This document shows, one piece after another, positions 26,854-35,952 of a stretch of DNA of 64,000 nt. Within the stretch, counting starts at the first letter, position 1; each line of letters starts with the position of its first letter. This DNA comes from Tissierella sp. Yu-01 (GTDB taxonomy: Bacteria; Bacillota; Clostridia; Tissierellales; Tissierellaceae). A program made the translations under genes and the position numbers. Below the pieces are notes generated by a model. The model saw only the letters and a list, made by a program, of their open reading frames with translations. It had not been told where the DNA came from and made no database searches. The stretch is from NCBI RefSeq assembly GCF_029537395.1, contig NZ_CP120677.1, positions 2,814,566 through 2,878,565 on the forward strand. Direction: 5' to 3'.

Positions 26854-26887
26854 TTTAGTAATTTACTAAACTACTAAACTAGTAAAA
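26854..26887. promoter_or_regulatory. Operator array of TTTAGTA/TACTAAA half-sites
   Basis: A perfect 17-base palindrome, TTTAGTAA-T-TTACTAAA (26854-26870), is followed by a second TACTAAAC copy and an inverted TAGTAAAA. It lies over the expected +1 and just before the AAAGGAG, a place where a bound repressor would block transcription. The regulator is unknown. Confidence 0.6.
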
Positions 26888-26898
26888 GGAGAGTTAAT

Positions 26899-27378
26899 AT
26901 GAAAATACCTACTACTTTAAAACATAAACCAGTTATAGTATCAGAAAACTATGAAAATGTTGATGGCAGATATGCTTATGATTCAGATGCAAAAGGATTA
27001 TCACTTGGATTGGCTCAATGGAATGATAGAGGCAAGGTGGATATTTCCGCAAAGGTATGGAGATATACTGGAGAAAAGTGGTCAAGACAGTCTGAGGAAT
27101 TACCACTTCACAGAGTACTTGATCTAGCAATATTAGTTTGTAGAACACAACAGCATTTTAGAGAAGCTTATCGTTATGAAAAATTATATGATGAAAGTAA
27201 TCCTGAAATAGATAGAGTTGGCTTACAGGGAGATGCCATGACAGTTGAGGTATGTACTGATAATGACAAAATAGATGAAGATATAAAATTATTTAATCAG
27301 GCTCTAAGTGATGATGGTGAGCTTATTGGGGAAAGACTTCGTACTCTTTCTAGAATTCTAAAAGAAATGGGGTACTAG
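26899..27378 (+). CDS. DUF6530-like protein
   Basis: A 159-residue soluble protein with a well-ordered central block (LSLGLAQWNDRGKVDISAKVWRYTGEKWSRQSEELPLHRVLDL). I recall this pattern from a family named DUF6530, of unknown function. AAAGGAG lies before the ATG. It is expressed from a consensus promoter with an operator array, and it is followed two bases later by a GIY-YIG gene. Confidence 0.65.
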   Translation: MKIPTTLKHKPVIVSENYENVDGRYAYDSDAKGLSLGLAQWNDRGKVDISAKVWRYTGEKWSRQSEELPLHRVLDLAILVCRTQQHFREAYRYEKLYDESNPEIDRVGLQGDAMTVEVCTDNDKIDEDIKLFNQALSDDGELIGERLRTLSRILKEMGY

Positions 27379-27380
27379 TA

Positions 27381-27725
27381 GTGGACAGAAAAAAAGAATT
27401 AAAAGAACAATACAAACAAATGAAGCCAGATATGGGTATATTTATTGTTCGTTCAAATAAGACTAATAAATGTTATATTGAAACGTCACAAAACTTAAAT
27501 GGATTTATAAATAGAACGAGATTTCAGCTTAATTCAGGAGGACATCCTAATGAAAGATTTCAAAGAGATTGGAAAGAACAAGGTGAAAATAACTTCACAA
27601 TAGAAATTCTTGAGAAGTTAGAGTACGATAAAGATGAATCTAAAACGGATTATAGCGAAGAATTAGAAGTAATGAAGTTTGTGTGGAAAGAAAAATTAGC
27701 CAAAGAAAATATAGGATTTTATTAA
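27381..27725 (+). CDS. GIY-YIG nuclease-family protein
   Basis: A 114-residue single-domain protein with GIFIVRSNKTNKCYIETSQNL, a divergent GIY...YIG pair, and a RTRFQL segment containing the usual arginine. The glutamate expected near the C-terminus may be in EELEVMKF. The YIG motif reads YIE, so nuclease activity is doubtful. The start is GTG 27381. Its tie to the DUF6530-like gene suggests a small two-gene unit. Confidence 0.7.
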   Translation: MDRKKELKEQYKQMKPDMGIFIVRSNKTNKCYIETSQNLNGFINRTRFQLNSGGHPNERFQRDWKEQGENNFTIEILEKLEYDKDESKTDYSEELEVMKFVWKEKLAKENIGFY

Positions 27726-27822
27726 AAACCTATCATAAGAAAATTTTAAGATTTTAATAAGCAAAAATTAAAATACATCTCTTTCTTTTATGGTTAAATA
27801 GACCATGAAAGGGAGTGCTTTT

Positions 27823-28776
27823 ATGCGACAAAAAAGAAGAAAGAAAAAACATCTTAGAAAGTTTATTTTAACCTTAATTATATTCTTATCGATATGTATG
27901 CTTTTTAAAACTGTATATAGCTATTTACCATTTTATAAGAACAAGTTGGCACTTGATAAAGACAAGACAACTGATGATAATATGATACAAAGCATACAGG
28001 ATGAGTTATTTAGTCCATATGCAATATTAGTTAGTTTGAATAATCAAAATGTAGTTTTTGAAACAGGAAGCGAGGAAAGAATTTTCCCTGCTTCTCTTAC
28101 GAAAATCATGACTGTTTTAGTAGCGATTGAAAATATTCCTGATTTGCATGAACTGATTATACTTCCTGAAGAGATCTTCCCAGACTTATACACTGCCAAT
28201 GCCTCCATGGCTGGATTTTTACCTGGAGAAGAAGTTGCTGCAGTTGATTTGCTATACGGAACGCTACTCCCTTCTGGGGCAGATGCTTCATTAGGTCTAG
28301 CTCTTAGAGTCTCTGGCTCAGAAAGTGAATTTTCAAAGTTGATGAATAAGAAGGCAAAGGAAATTGGTATGGGGGATACGCATTTTACAAATGTAACAGG
28401 TCTTCACGATGATAATCATTATACTACGGTAAAAGATATAGCTAAGCTACTTGAATATGCACTTAAGAATAAAACATTTTATGAGATATTTACCACAATA
28501 CGACGTTCTACTTCAAATACCAATCGTCATCCCGGTGGGATTACCTTCTATAGTACATTGTATAAGAAAACAAATACCTTAGAATTTGATGGAGGGGAAA
28601 TTATCGGTGGGAAAACTGGTTATACTGAAGAGGCTGGACTTTGTCTGGCTAGCTTAGCTGAAAAAAATGGATCTAAGTATATTTTGGTAACCGCAGGAGC
28701 GGCTGGTGATAATTACTCAGAGCAGTATCATATAATCGATGCATTGACAGTATACGGAAAGTATCTAAATAACTAA
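27823..28776 (+). CDS. D-alanyl-D-alanine carboxypeptidase (PBP-like)
   Basis: A membrane-anchored serine DD-peptidase of about 317 residues with one N-terminal helix after a very basic start. The active-site SLTK (in PASLTKIMT) and KTG (in GKTGYTEEAG) are present. The middle motif, usually SxN, reads SGAD. It should trim the terminal D-alanine of peptidoglycan stems. The ATG at 27823 follows AAGGGAG; a longer frame from 27805 is less likely. It is directly followed by a VanRS-type two-component system, so it may be that system's target or sensor partner. Confidence 0.82.
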   Translation: MRQKRRKKKHLRKFILTLIIFLSICMLFKTVYSYLPFYKNKLALDKDKTTDDNMIQSIQDELFSPYAILVSLNNQNVVFETGSEERIFPASLTKIMTVLVAIENIPDLHELIILPEEIFPDLYTANASMAGFLPGEEVAAVDLLYGTLLPSGADASLGLALRVSGSESEFSKLMNKKAKEIGMGDTHFTNVTGLHDDNHYTTVKDIAKLLEYALKNKTFYEIFTTIRRSTSNTNRHPGGITFYSTLYKKTNTLEFDGGEIIGGKTGYTEEAGLCLASLAEKNGSKYILVTAGAAGDNYSEQYHIIDALTVYGKYLNN

Positions 28777-28794
28777 AGAAGGATGATGAACCTT

Positions 28795-29493
28795 ATGGGA
28801 AGTAATATTTTAGTTGTTGATGATGAACAAACAATAGCGGACTTGATAGAAGTATATTTAAAAAATGAAGGCTTCCAGGTACATAAATTTTATAATGGGC
28901 ATGAAGCATTAGAGTGTGTAAAGTCAGAGCAATTGGATCTTGCAATACTTGATGTCATGCTGCCGGATATTGATGGTTTTACTCTATGCCAGAAGATTAG
29001 GGATAATTACAATTTTCCTATAATTATGTTGACAGCAAAAGAAGAAGAAATTGATAAGATCACTGGACTAACACTTGGTGCTGATGATTATATGACCAAA
29101 CCTTTTCAGCCCTTGGAACTTGTTGCTCGTGTCAAAGCACATTTACGGAGATTTATAAAATATAATTCCAGTAGACCATTACACGATGATAAAATAATTG
29201 AATTCTCTGGTTTAGTTTTAAACAAGGATACTCATGAATGTATATTAAATGAAAGAAAGATTGATTTAACTCCTACAGAATTTTCTATTTTGTGGGTATT
29301 GGCTTCTAACCAAGGTCGTGTAGTAAGCTCTGAAGAACTATTCCATGAAGTATGGGGAGACAAATATTTCAGCAATAGCAATAATACGGTAATGGTGCAC
29401 ATTAGGCATTTGAGAGAAAAAATGCATGATTCTGCAGAGCGCCCTAAATATATAAAAACCGTATGGGGAGTTGGTTACAAAATTGAAAAATGA
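28795..29493 (+). CDS. VanR-type response regulator (OmpR family)
   Basis: A receiver domain (VDDEQ, phosphorylated aspartate in AILDVMLPD, lysine in MTKPF) plus an OmpR winged-helix domain ending IKTVWGVGYKIEK. Close in pattern to VanR of glycopeptide-sensing systems. ATG 28795 is preferred because the sequence then begins like VanR and GGATGATG can act as binding site; 28783 and 28786 are alternatives. No vanHAX resistance genes are present. Confidence 0.85.
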   Translation: MGSNILVVDDEQTIADLIEVYLKNEGFQVHKFYNGHEALECVKSEQLDLAILDVMLPDIDGFTLCQKIRDNYNFPIIMLTAKEEEIDKITGLTLGADDYMTKPFQPLELVARVKAHLRRFIKYNSSRPLHDDKIIEFSGLVLNKDTHECILNERKIDLTPTEFSILWVLASNQGRVVSSEELFHEVWGDKYFSNSNNTVMVHIRHLREKMHDSAERPKYIKTVWGVGYKIEK

Positions 29494-30607
29494 TGAAAAA
29501 ATCCTTCTAAGAGTTGGTGTTATTATATCTGGAATTATTATACTTTGTTTTGGTGCATTGTGGTTGTTGGATTCGGGATTTAATGGAGTAGTTAAGGAGT
29601 GGTTTTATAATAGGTTTATTATTGCCCCTGATTATCTCTATGAAGATAAATTAGGAGTCCTGTTTAAGACCTGGTATGAAATAAAGCAGTTTCTTATTAT
29701 TGCTTTTATTTCTTTTATAACAGTATTAGTAATAATTACAAGTATTTCAACATATTTATATGGTCGATACAGAAGTAAAAAGGATGTAGCAATTATAACT
29801 AGATCAATTAATTCATTTTTTAATACAGACACAGATGAGTTAATGCTACCCAAAAAGTATTCAGAAATTGAAAGACAACTTATGAGGATAAAAGCAATGT
29901 CTCAAAGAAATCAACAACTTGTACAAACTGAAATGCAACGGAAAAATGATTTGATTACTTATCTAGCCCATGATCTAAAAACACCTCTAGCTTCTATAAT
30001 TGGATATTTAAGTCTTTTAGATGAAGCCCCTGATATGCCAATAGAGCAAAAGACAAAATATAGTTGGATAGCATTAGAGAAGGCTTATAGACTGGAAGAA
30101 TTAATTAATGAGTTCTTTGACATTACAAGATTTAACCTTCAGTCAATTGTCTTAAATAAAGGGAAAATAAAACTTGAGTTTATGCTTCACCAGTTAGTTG
30201 ATGAGTTTTATCCATTACTTGAACCTCAGGGAAAACAGGTAGTTATTCATGTGCCAGAGGATTTAATCTTAGTTGGGGATGCTGATAAACTTGCACGTGT
30301 ATTCAACAATATTTTAAAGAATGCTATAGCCTACAGCTATGAAAATAGCATCATAGATATCTCTGCTGTTCAAAATGGTGATAGTATCACTATTACTTTT
30401 AGAAATCAAGGGGAGACTATTCCGTCTCATAAACTTGATACTATTTTTGATAAATTTTATCGACTTGATACTGCTAGATCAACAAATACCGGAGGCGCAG
30501 GATTGGGTCTGGCTATTGCTAAAGAAATTGTCATAGCGCATAATGGAACAATAACAGTAGAAAGTAATATAGAGAATACTACATTTACAATTGTAATTCC
30601 ATCATAA
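29483..30607 (+). CDS. VanS-type sensor histidine kinase
   Basis: A kinase of about 374 residues with two membrane helices (near 15-30 and 75-100) and a short external loop. The phospho-acceptor histidine is in YLAHDLKTPLASIIGYLSLL, and the ATP-binding domain ends with GGAGLGLAIAKEIV. The start is a TTG (29483 or 29471) overlapping the end of the regulator gene; GGGAGTTGG lies seven bases before 29483. It forms the pair with the upstream VanR-like regulator. Confidence 0.83.
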   Translation: MKNDEKILLRVGVIISGIIILCFGALWLLDSGFNGVVKEWFYNRFIIAPDYLYEDKLGVLFKTWYEIKQFLIIAFISFITVLVIITSISTYLYGRYRSKKDVAIITRSINSFFNTDTDELMLPKKYSEIERQLMRIKAMSQRNQQLVQTEMQRKNDLITYLAHDLKTPLASIIGYLSLLDEAPDMPIEQKTKYSWIALEKAYRLEELINEFFDITRFNLQSIVLNKGKIKLEFMLHQLVDEFYPLLEPQGKQVVIHVPEDLILVGDADKLARVFNNILKNAIAYSYENSIIDISAVQNGDSITITFRNQGETIPSHKLDTIFDKFYRLDTARSTNTGGAGLGLAIAKEIVIAHNGTITVESNIENTTFTIVIPS

Positions 30608-30661
30608 AATTGATATGAGAATTAGACCCTAGAGAAGATATAATAAATATTATCTAATAAA

Positions 30662-30692
30662 AAGCGACAATCTAAATGGTTGTTGCTTTTTT
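30662..30692 (+). terminator. Terminator after the VanRS-type genes
   Basis: AAGCGACAATC pairs with GGTTGTTGCTT (two wobble pairs), with a T run. Confidence 0.85.
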
Positions 30693-30704
30693 TATACCTA
30701 AAAT

Positions 30705-30713
30705 TGGTATAAT
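30705..30713 (+). promoter_or_regulatory. Extended -10 promoter of the second two-component system
   Basis: TGGTATAAT, 32 bases before the response regulator start. Confidence 0.5.
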
Positions 30714-30744
30714 ATTACTATGTTACTTAAAAAGAGGTGATAAT

Positions 30745-31422
30745 TTGAAGGTACTATTAGTAGAAGATGACAAGACTATAGCAGCAGGATTGGATTACTC
30801 CCTCCAACAGGAAGGATATGATACTACCATTTGTCATGATGTAGCTTGTGGTAAAAAACAAATAAAAGGTAATAAATTTGATTTAATACTATTAGATGTT
30901 ACATTACCTGATGGTAGCGGTTATGAGCTATGTAAAATGGTACGAGAAAGAAGCGATACACCTATAATATTTCTAACTGCATGCGATGATGAGGTAAATG
31001 TTGTAATGGGACTGGATATGGGTGCAGATGATTATATAACTAAGCCCTTTCGTATTAGAGAGCTTATTTCAAGGATAAAATCAGTACTGCGAAGATATCA
31101 GAAGGATGATGAATCAAAATCTATTATCGAATTAGGTAATATTAAGATTAACATACTAGAAGCAAAGGTTTATAAGAACGGTGAGGAAATAAACCTCACT
31201 GCCTTAGAGTATAGACTTCTACTTACCTTTATAAATAATATTGGTCAGGTTCTAACGAGAAATCAGCTATTGGAAAGTATATGGGATGTTGCAGGGGACT
31301 TTGTTAATGATAATACTCTAACTGTCTATATAAAAAGAATTCGTGAAAAGCTAGAGGATGACCCTCAGAATCCAGTAATAATTAAGACGGTAAGAGGTCT
31401 TGGTTATAAGGTAGGGGGTTAA
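30745..31422 (+). CDS. Response regulator, OmpR family, of an ABC-transporter-linked system
   Basis: A 225-residue two-domain regulator: VEDDKTIAAG, LILLDVTLPDGSGYELC with the phosphorylated aspartate, ITKPFRIREL, and a winged helix ending IKTVRGLGYKVGG. The start is TTG 30745 with AGAGGTGAT upstream; the longer frame from 30676 runs through the previous terminator. It is followed one base later by its kinase, and then by an ABC transporter. Confidence 0.87.
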   Translation: MKVLLVEDDKTIAAGLDYSLQQEGYDTTICHDVACGKKQIKGNKFDLILLDVTLPDGSGYELCKMVRERSDTPIIFLTACDDEVNVVMGLDMGADDYITKPFRIRELISRIKSVLRRYQKDDESKSIIELGNIKINILEAKVYKNGEEINLTALEYRLLLTFINNIGQVLTRNQLLESIWDVAGDFVNDNTLTVYIKRIREKLEDDPQNPVIIKTVRGLGYKVGG

Positions 31423-31423
31423 T

Positions 31424-32425
31424 ATGCTTAGAAATAAAGATTATAGAAATCTACTTATTACAATGATAGGGATATCAATTATCGGAACTGCAATTATATC
31501 CACATTTAATATATTAGCTGGAATATTTATTGCATTTGTTTTTATATTATTAATTTGTAGTAGTATTTTCTTTACGTTAAAAAGATATAAGGATATAGAA
31601 AAACTCTCAGAATACTTAAGAACTATTAGTAGCGGGGATTATTCCCTAGATATTAGAGATAATGTGGAGGGAGAACTTAGCATACTAAAAAATGAAATAT
31701 ACAAGGTCACCCTTATACTTTCTAAGCATGGAGAATATGAAAAAAGAGAGAAGGAACTACTGGCAGATTCTATATCTGATATATCTCATCAGCTAAAGAC
31801 TCCATTAACCTCTATGATGGTAATGACAGATTTATTAAGTAATAGTAATTTAGAAGTTGAAAAGAGAATGGAGTTTACAAAAAATATTCAAGCACAGTTA
31901 GATAGAATGGAATGGCTACTAACATCTCTATTGAAATTGTCTAAGATTGACGCAGGCACAATTATCTTTAAAAGAGACAAAGTAAATGTAAAAGATCTTA
32001 TACAAAAAGCAATTAATCCCTTACTCATACCACTAGAATTAAAGGATCAAAACATAATTATAGAGGGTGATTCAGAAGTGGTTTTCACTGGAGATGCTAA
32101 TTGGACAGTAGAGGCTATAATAAATATAGTTAAGAATTGTATTGAACATACTAATAAAGGTGGATATATAACAATATCTTTTGAAGAAAATCCCTTGTAT
32201 ACTGAAATAAAAATATCTGATAATGGTATTGGAATCAATAAGGAAGACCTACCTTATATTTTTAAAAGGTTTTATAGAGGGAAAAACGCTGGTAATGACA
32301 GTGTAGGAATTGGGTTAGCTATGGCAAAGAGTATAATTGAGAGTCAAAACGGTGATTTAACAGTAAAGAGTAGGAAAAATGAAGGAACACAATTTAGTAT
32401 TAAATTTTACAAGCAAACAGTATAA
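31424..32425 (+). CDS. Sensor histidine kinase with minimal external loop
   Basis: A 333-residue kinase with two adjacent membrane helices (about 10-55) and almost no external loop, the layout of intramembrane-sensing kinases that read the state of a partner ABC transporter. A HAMP-like stretch precedes the histidine in DISHQLKTPLTSMMVMTDLL; the ATP domain has NCIEHT and GIGLAMAKSII. The ABC genes start about 90 bases downstream. Confidence 0.87.
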   Translation: MLRNKDYRNLLITMIGISIIGTAIISTFNILAGIFIAFVFILLICSSIFFTLKRYKDIEKLSEYLRTISSGDYSLDIRDNVEGELSILKNEIYKVTLILSKHGEYEKREKELLADSISDISHQLKTPLTSMMVMTDLLSNSNLEVEKRMEFTKNIQAQLDRMEWLLTSLLKLSKIDAGTIIFKRDKVNVKDLIQKAINPLLIPLELKDQNIIIEGDSEVVFTGDANWTVEAIINIVKNCIEHTNKGGYITISFEENPLYTEIKISDNGIGINKEDLPYIFKRFYRGKNAGNDSVGIGLAMAKSIIESQNGDLTVKSRKNEGTQFSIKFYKQTV

Positions 32426-32430
32426 AAAAT

Positions 32431-32465
32431 TAAGGTGACTAAATTGTAATAATAGAGTCACCTTA
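32431..32465 (+). terminator. Hairpin between kinase and ABC genes
   Basis: TAAGGTGACT and AGTCACCTTA form a ten-pair stem without a strong T run; it may only reduce read-through. Confidence 0.4.
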
Positions 32466-32517
32466 TAGTCATTTTGGACAGATATACTAAAGTTAATAAA
32501 ATACTTGGAGGGTTAAG

Positions 32518-33201
32518 ATGGAAATATTAAGAGTAGAACATCTGTCTAAAGTATATGGCAGTGGTGAAACTGCTGTAAAGGCATTAAATGATATAAGTTT
32601 TTCGGTAAATAAGGGAGAATTTGTTGCAATAGTTGGTCCATCAGGATCAGGTAAGTCAACATTATTACACCTGCTAGGAGGAGTAGATAAACCTACTAGT
32701 GGTAAGGTTTTAATTGATAGTACAGATATTTATAATCTAAATGAAACACAGCTCGCTATTTTTAGACGAAGACAAATAGGGCTTATATATCAATTCTATA
32801 ATTTGATTCCCGTCCTCAATGTAGAAGAAAATATTACATTACCATTATTGCTAGATGGTCATAAGGTTGACAAGGGACATTTTAACAATATTGTAAAAAT
32901 ACTAGGATTAGATAATAGATTAAACCATCTTCCAAATCAGCTTTCAGGTGGGCAACAGCAACGAGTATCCATAGGAAGAGCATTAATAGGGAATCCTGCA
33001 ATAATGTTAGCTGATGAGCCTACAGGAAATCTTGATAGTAAAAACAGCAAAGAAATTATTTCACTATTGAAGATGTTCAATAAAACATATGAACAAACCT
33101 TAATTGTAATAACTCATGATGAAAACATCGCATTACAAGCGGATAGAATAATCGCAATAGAAGATGGAAAGATTGCTAAGGACGAGGTGATTCGTCAGTG
33201 A
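32518..33201 (+). CDS. ABC transporter ATP-binding protein (MacB/LolD type)
   Basis: A 227-residue ATPase: Walker A GPSGSGKST, signature LSGGQQQRV, Walker B ADEPTGNLDSK. This form partners with FtsX-type permeases. GGAGG precedes the ATG. It overlaps the permease gene by four bases. Because a two-component system lies upstream, it may be the regulated target or the co-sensor. Confidence 0.88.
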   Translation: MEILRVEHLSKVYGSGETAVKALNDISFSVNKGEFVAIVGPSGSGKSTLLHLLGGVDKPTSGKVLIDSTDIYNLNETQLAIFRRRQIGLIYQFYNLIPVLNVEENITLPLLLDGHKVDKGHFNNIVKILGLDNRLNHLPNQLSGGQQQRVSIGRALIGNPAIMLADEPTGNLDSKNSKEIISLLKMFNKTYEQTLIVITHDENIALQADRIIAIEDGKIAKDEVIRQ

Positions 33202-35798
33202 ATATAGTAAATAAGCTAACTATTAGACATTTAATGCTAAATAAGAAAAGAACATTAGTTACTATCATTGGAGCAATAATCTCAGTTGCAATGATAACTG
33301 CCGTATCAACTATAGGAGTATCATTTTTAGATTTGTTACAAAGACAAACTATTGCAAATGATGGTGAATGGCATGTGCTTTATAAGAACGTAAATCTAGA
33401 GCAACTTCAAGCAATAAAAGAGGATGAAGAAACTAAAACTTTGTTATTAAATAGAGACCTAGGAATTTCACCACTTAAAGGTAGTCAGAATAAAAATAAA
33501 CCCTATCTATATATAAAAGAACTTAATAAAGCTGGATTTGAAAACAAACCTATTAATCTTATAGACGGAAGATTACCAGCTAACAATAACGAGATAGTTA
33601 TTTCACATTCTATAATAAGTAATGCTAAGGTCAACTTTAATATTGGTGATGAGGTAACTCTTCATATTGGTCAGAGATACTTACTTGACGGGACAAGTGA
33701 CTTTATTGAAATAAATAATCCCTTACAAAGAGATAAAGATGGTATTAATGAGGGACTATCAACAGAACTCACTAAAATCTATAAAATCATCGGTATTATA
33801 GAGACCCCTACTTGGGAATATGCATGGGCTCCAGGATATACTGTTTTAACTTATATAGATGAAAGCATAGTAGAATCTAATGAAACCTTAGATGCTTATG
33901 TTATTCAAAACAAGGTAAATAGCTCATTGTTTGAACATGCTGAAAAAATTGCTGCGAATAATGATATAAAAGAAGTAAGTTACAACAAAGATTTATTAAG
34001 GTATTATGGAGTAATTAAAAATGACTCCACAAGGGAGATGCTTTTTAATCTATCTGCAATTATAATGGTAATTATCATGGTTGGCTCTATATCATTAATT
34101 TATAATGCATTTGCGATTTCAGTGTCAGAACGATCTAGACACCTTGGGATGCTATCCAGTGTAGGAGCAACTAAAAAACAAAAGAGAAATTCTGTTTTCT
34201 TTGAAGGAATTATTATTGGAGCAATAAGCATTCCATTAGGTATTATTGCAGGTTATATAGGTATCGGTTTGACATTTATAGTGATCAATCCTATGATAGC
34301 TGGAGCTTTAAATGTTACGGAAAGCTTTAGAGTTGTTGTATTACCATCGACTATAATAATTTCAATTATAATATCAATAACTACAATTCTAATATCAACA
34401 TTTATTCCTGCTAAAAGGGCATCCAATATTTCTGCTATTGATGCCATAAGACAAACATCAGATATAAAATTATCTAATAAGGAAGTAAAAACTTCTAAAC
34501 TTACACGAATGTTATTCGGAATAGAAGGAGATTTAGGTCTTAAAAATTTAAAAAGAAATAAAAAAAGATACATGGCAACAGTTTTCTCTCTAATTATAAG
34601 TATAGTACTGTATTTGTCAGTATCCTACTTTACCTCAGGTTTAGAAAAATCTCTAGAGCTTTCTCAGGATGGAGTTAATTTTGATTTACAAGTATACGTA
34701 AATATGGAAGATAAAGAAGAGCAAGATAATATTATAAATCAAATAAGAATGCTTGATGATGTAAAAGAGTCAACTTCTAAAAATACGGTAGTTTTAATGT
34801 CTTGGGTAGATAAGGACAAAATATCAGATTATCTAATGCAATTCTACGAATATGAACAGAAGGATGGCAGATACCCATATACTGTAGATGTAGTATCTTT
34901 AGATGATGAATCCTTAAAAGAGTATTCTAAGAAAGTGGGTGTTGATTTTGAAATATTAAAACAAACAGATAAACCACAAGCCATAGTTATTGATACCATG
35001 AGATATGAGGATGGGAAGGCAGGAAAATACATTGAAGCTCAGACCATAAAAGCATCTATAGGAGATAAGCTAGACTTAAAACATATAGATTATCAAACAG
35101 AAGATGAAATACCAGTAGATACAATTGAAATAGTAAGTTTAACTGATAAGCTTCCATTGGGAATGAACAATACAGATAATATTGGTGGCATTAATGTAAT
35201 AGTTTCAAAAGATGTTTTTGAAAAAATTGTCACTAATAACAAAGATATTGAATATGGGATTTCATCAGAAATGTACATTAATTCAGATAATCCAATGAGA
35301 CTTGAAGAAGATATTAACAAAATCCATGATAATTATGATATTTATATATACAATGTGCATCAGGTAAGGCAAAGGGAACAACAAATGATTTTACTCATGT
35401 CAGTATTTATCTATGGTTTTATTACCTTAATAACTGCAATTTGTGTAGCGAATATTTTAAATACAATAACAACAAGTATAGCTTTAAGAAAAAGAGAGTT
35501 CGCAATGCTAAAATCTATAGGAATGACACCAAAGAGTTTTAGTAAAATGATTAATTATGAAAGCATATTTTATGGACTAAAGGCTCTATTATATGGGCTA
35601 CCTATAAGTATAGGTCTAATGTATCTAATGTTTAGGACCTTTAATATAAAATTCAGCTATGAATTTACGCTTCCCTGGTTAAATATTATCATTACAATAG
35701 TAGCAGTATTTGTTGTAGTAGGGGTAACGATGCTATACTCAAGCTCGAAGATTAAGAAAGAAAATATAATAGATGCACTTAAACAAGAAATAATTTAG
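33198..35798 (+). CDS. FtsX-like ABC permease
   Basis: An 866-residue permease with a tandem FtsX layout. Helix 1 (about 20-42) is followed by an external domain to about 270 and three helices (about 280-400). A second set follows: a helix near 460, an external domain to about 720, and three final helices. The cytoplasmic segments RHLGMLSSVGATKKQ and REFAMLKSIGMTPKS are family hallmarks. Such mechanotransmission transporters handle peptides, lipoproteins or antibiotics; the substrate is not predictable. GTG start overlaps the ATPase gene. Confidence 0.87.
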   Translation: MNIVNKLTIRHLMLNKKRTLVTIIGAIISVAMITAVSTIGVSFLDLLQRQTIANDGEWHVLYKNVNLEQLQAIKEDEETKTLLLNRDLGISPLKGSQNKNKPYLYIKELNKAGFENKPINLIDGRLPANNNEIVISHSIISNAKVNFNIGDEVTLHIGQRYLLDGTSDFIEINNPLQRDKDGINEGLSTELTKIYKIIGIIETPTWEYAWAPGYTVLTYIDESIVESNETLDAYVIQNKVNSSLFEHAEKIAANNDIKEVSYNKDLLRYYGVIKNDSTREMLFNLSAIIMVIIMVGSISLIYNAFAISVSERSRHLGMLSSVGATKKQKRNSVFFEGIIIGAISIPLGIIAGYIGIGLTFIVINPMIAGALNVTESFRVVVLPSTIIISIIISITTILISTFIPAKRASNISAIDAIRQTSDIKLSNKEVKTSKLTRMLFGIEGDLGLKNLKRNKKRYMATVFSLIISIVLYLSVSYFTSGLEKSLELSQDGVNFDLQVYVNMEDKEEQDNIINQIRMLDDVKESTSKNTVVLMSWVDKDKISDYLMQFYEYEQKDGRYPYTVDVVSLDDESLKEYSKKVGVDFEILKQTDKPQAIVIDTMRYEDGKAGKYIEAQTIKASIGDKLDLKHIDYQTEDEIPVDTIEIVSLTDKLPLGMNNTDNIGGINVIVSKDVFEKIVTNNKDIEYGISSEMYINSDNPMRLEEDINKIHDNYDIYIYNVHQVRQREQQMILLMSVFIYGFITLITAICVANILNTITTSIALRKREFAMLKSIGMTPKSFSKMINYESIFYGLKALLYGLPISIGLMYLMFRTFNIKFSYEFTLPWLNIIITIVAVFVVVGVTMLYSSSKIKKENIIDALKQEII

Positions 35799-35802
35799 AA
35801 GA

Positions 35803-35840
35803 AAGAAGCTTAAACATGAAAATGTTAAGCTTCTTTACTT
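35803..35840 (+). terminator. Terminator of the ABC transporter genes
   Basis: AAGAAGCTTAAACA pairs with TGTTAAGCTTCTT with one bulged A and a T-rich tail. Confidence 0.8.
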
Positions 35841-35869
35841 TTGACAACCATTCACTCGCATGATATTAT
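35841..35869 (+). promoter_or_regulatory. Sigma-A promoter of the three-gene membrane cassette
   Basis: TTGACA and TATTAT are 17 bases apart, directly after the preceding terminator. About 80 bases of untranslated leader follow. Confidence 0.8.
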
Positions 35870-35952
35870 TACGTTATCTTTATTGTATATATAACGACAT
35901 AGATAGACATATACCGTCAATTATACTATAGAAAGGAGAAGTTGCCATTAAA

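Noticed and set aside
27823-30607. Vancomycin resistance cluster
   Set aside because: VanR/VanS-like genes and a carboxypeptidase are present, but there is no D-Ala-D-Lac ligase, dehydrogenase or VanX.
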